From Burkholderia sp. D-99 (lineage in GTDB: Bacteria > Pseudomonadota > Gammaproteobacteria > Burkholderiales > Burkholderiaceae), in assembly GCF_011605345.1 (NCBI RefSeq), contig NZ_JAAOXM010000002.1:1364001-1428000 (forward strand): a stretch of 64,000 bases of DNA, given 5' to 3'. Under the pieces are notes generated by a model. The model was not told the DNA's origin. It did not search any database and was given only the letters and a program-made list of their open reading frames with translations. Made by a program: the position numbers and the translations under genes. This document shows positions 62,618-64,000 of the stretch, piece after piece (position 1 is the first letter of the stretch; every line of letters starts with the position of its first letter).

Positions 62618-63208
62618 ATGAACGATTTCCTGTTCGGGCTGATGATCGCGCTGTCGGTCGGGCCCGTCGCGCTGATGATCGCGAACTACGGGATGCGCGC
62701 CGGCACCGCCAGCGGCGTGCGCGCGGCGGTGGGTGTCGCGACGGCCGACGGCTGCTATGCGGTCGTCGCGTTCACGCTCGGCGCGATGCTCGCGAGCACG
62801 CTCGCGGCGCACCTGTCGCTGTTTCGTCTGGTCGGCGCGCTCGTGCTGCTCGCGATGGGGGCGCGGATGCTGTGGCAGGCGCTGCGGGATCGCCGCCGCA
62901 CGCTCGACGGCGAAGCGCGGCCGCCGGGCAGTCGCCCGTTTGCATCGATGTTCTTCGTCACGCTGGCGAATCCGCTGACGATCCTGTTGTTCTACGGGTA
63001 TGCAACGGCCGCCGCCGGCGCGCATCGGCACTGGCTGCTCGGTGCCGCGTGCGTGTTTGCAGGCAGCCTCGCGGGGCAGCTCGTGTTCGCATTCGGCGGC
63101 AGCGTGATCGGCCGCATCGTGAAGTCGCCGGGGTTGCTCGCGGCGAGCCATGTGGTCGCCGCGCTTGTCGTGCTGGGCTACGGGGTGGCGGGGCTGGCGC
63201 GGCTGTAG
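62618..63208 (+). CDS. LysE/RhtB-family exporter
   Basis: A 196-residue inner-membrane exporter with about six helices. The start MNDFLFGLMIALSVGPVALMIANYGMRAGTASG and the segment FVTLANPLTILLFYGYA carry the conserved Gly-Pro and Asn-Pro motifs of the LysE superfamily. Members export lysine, arginine, threonine, homoserine or other amino acids. The N-terminal hydrophobic region functions as first helix. It stands alone between selD and the permease lipoprotein gene. A strong inverted repeat lies next to its start codon. Confidence 0.88.
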   Translation: MNDFLFGLMIALSVGPVALMIANYGMRAGTASGVRAAVGVATADGCYAVVAFTLGAMLASTLAAHLSLFRLVGALVLLAMGARMLWQALRDRRRTLDGEARPPGSRPFASMFFVTLANPLTILLFYGYATAAAGAHRHWLLGAACVFAGSLAGQLVFAFGGSVIGRIVKSPGLLAASHVVAALVVLGYGVAGLARL

Positions 63209-63442
63209 CGTTTGCCGGACGACGAGCGTGCAGGTGCGATCGACGTATCGTTGTCGATCAACCGGATAGTATTCCTGAAGGTATGCCGGCGCGCGGAGGG
63301 CATTTCATGTGCGATTCCCGCGCGCACCCGCACCCGCCGTCGTTTCGTAGTCGGGTTCCGCATCGGGCACGCCCGTTCTATACTCCGTCGCGCAGTCTAC
63401 GAGAGCCGTTCTCACCCAACATCCTCGAAACAAGGAACGCCG

Positions 63443-64000
63443 ATGCTGACTCGCTCCATTCTTTCCGCCGCTGCATTCTCGCTCGCAGCCTGTGCGACCG
63501 CGCCGTCGATCGCGCAGGACAACCAGGGCAACAACGCGGGCAACAACGCGGGCAACAATGCATTCGCCGAGACCGGTGCACAGGGCCGCCCGGTCAAGGT
63601 CATGATCATCACGATGTTCGGTCCGGAGGGCCAGGCATGGCTCGACCGGATCGGCCCGTGGCGCGACATCGCCGTGCCCGGCCTGTCGCCCGACTACCCG
63701 AACGTTCATTGCAACAAGCAGGACGTGTGCGTGGTCACGACCGGCATGGGCTACGCGAACGCGTCGGCGACGATCATGGCGCTCACGTTCTCGCAGCGCT
63801 TCGATCTGCGCCGCACGTATTTCCTGATCTCCGGCATCGCGGGTGTCGACCCTGCGCAAGGCACGGTCGGTTCGGCCGCTTGGTCGAAGTACCTCGTCGA
63901 TTTCAGCCTGCAGTGGGAGCTCGATGCACGCGAGATTCCGGCCGGCTGGAATACCGGCTTTCTTGGCATCAACACGAAGAGCCCGAACGACAAGCCGCCG
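63443..64000 (+). CDS. Purine nucleoside permease (NUP-type) lipoprotein, N-terminal part
   Basis: An open frame of at least 186 residues that runs off the right edge. The N-terminus has a lipobox, SLAAC, with Cys17, so it is probably a lipoprotein; an Asn- and Gly-rich linker with NNAG repeats follows at about 28-39. From about 49 it reads RPVKVMIITMFGPEGQAWLD, CVVTTGMGYANASATIMALT and TYFLISGIAGVDPAQGTVGS, which are typical of the NUP family, related to nucleoside phosphorylases. The ATG at 63443 is preceded by AAGGA. Confidence 0.82.
   Translation, partial: MLTRSILSAAAFSLAACATAPSIAQDNQGNNAGNNAGNNAFAETGAQGRPVKVMIITMFGPEGQAWLDRIGPWRDIAVPGLSPDYPNVHCNKQDVCVVTTGMGYANASATIMALTFSQRFDLRRTYFLISGIAGVDPAQGTVGSAAWSKYLVDFSLQWELDAREIPAGWNTGFLGINTKSPNDKPP

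Overview
The window is high-GC proteobacterial DNA with gene content and family signatures typical of Burkholderia, most likely the Burkholderia cepacia complex. Evidence is the codon bias, the Gram-negative porins ending in RHKF or HKF, the hmu heme-uptake operon, gabDT with a MocR regulator, and the many LysR, MFS and ABC substrate-binding genes. The mixture of transport, catabolism and regulation looks more like a secondary chromosome than a housekeeping core, but this is an inference. No rRNA, tRNA, CRISPR array, complete insertion sequence or prophage was found.

Layout. 1-840: tail of an unidentified gene and a TRIC/YicG-type membrane protein. 845-7760: a VOC protein and the Fur-type heme operon hmuR-hmuS-hmuT-hmuU-hmuV, read on the minus strand from a Fur box near 7740. 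7879-9065: three small hypothetical genes. 9116-9178: a candidate small RNA. 9269-11542: a porin divergent from a MetQ-like binding protein. 11695-14964: deacylase, amino-acid binding protein and LysR (module 1). 15060-19066: degraded AraC and TetR remnants, a DUF-type gene, an NCS2 purine permease and a DUF3455 gene. 19238-25998: a minus-strand run of MFS, MoaF-like, luciferase-like, two aldo/keto reductases and an old yellow enzyme, facing a divergent LysR. 26081-30456: zwf, a membrane protein, a GcvA-like LysR and an AhpD-like protein. 30542-32209: an acuI/yhdH-like reductase with its TetR. 32430-38086: M20 amidohydrolase, MHS-type MFS, and a second LysR / binding protein / deacylase set (module 2). 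38237-42306: LysR, ACS-family MFS and an MlrC-type M81 protein. 42452-44670: IclR and pcaF. 44782-46814: DUF523, GNAT and methyltransferase genes. 47139-50629: a PAS chemoreceptor followed by a tandemly duplicated segment carrying small Cys-rich OmpA-like periplasmic genes. 51254-55734: gabD, gabT, gabR. 55853-60496: YfcC-type transporter, IclR, N-formylglutamate amidohydrolase and a divergent porin. 60529-64000: EamA transporter, selD, lysE-type exporter and the start of a purine nucleoside permease lipoprotein.

How the genes work together. Several neighbourhoods look like complete regulatory circuits because matching palindromes can be read in the promoters. The clearest is a 19-bp palindrome present once before hutG-iclR-yfcC and once before the porin at 59393, which ties an outer-membrane pore, an inner-membrane transporter, an amidohydrolase and an IclR regulator into one probable uptake-and-cleavage system. 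Two paralogous sets (LysR, polar-amino-acid binding protein, 371-residue aspartoacylase-like deacylase) occur in the same window, both without ABC permease or ATPase genes beside them. The tandem duplication at 48346-50141 has copied the 3' end of the chemoreceptor together with a small periplasmic gene, leaving a chemoreceptor fragment between the copies.
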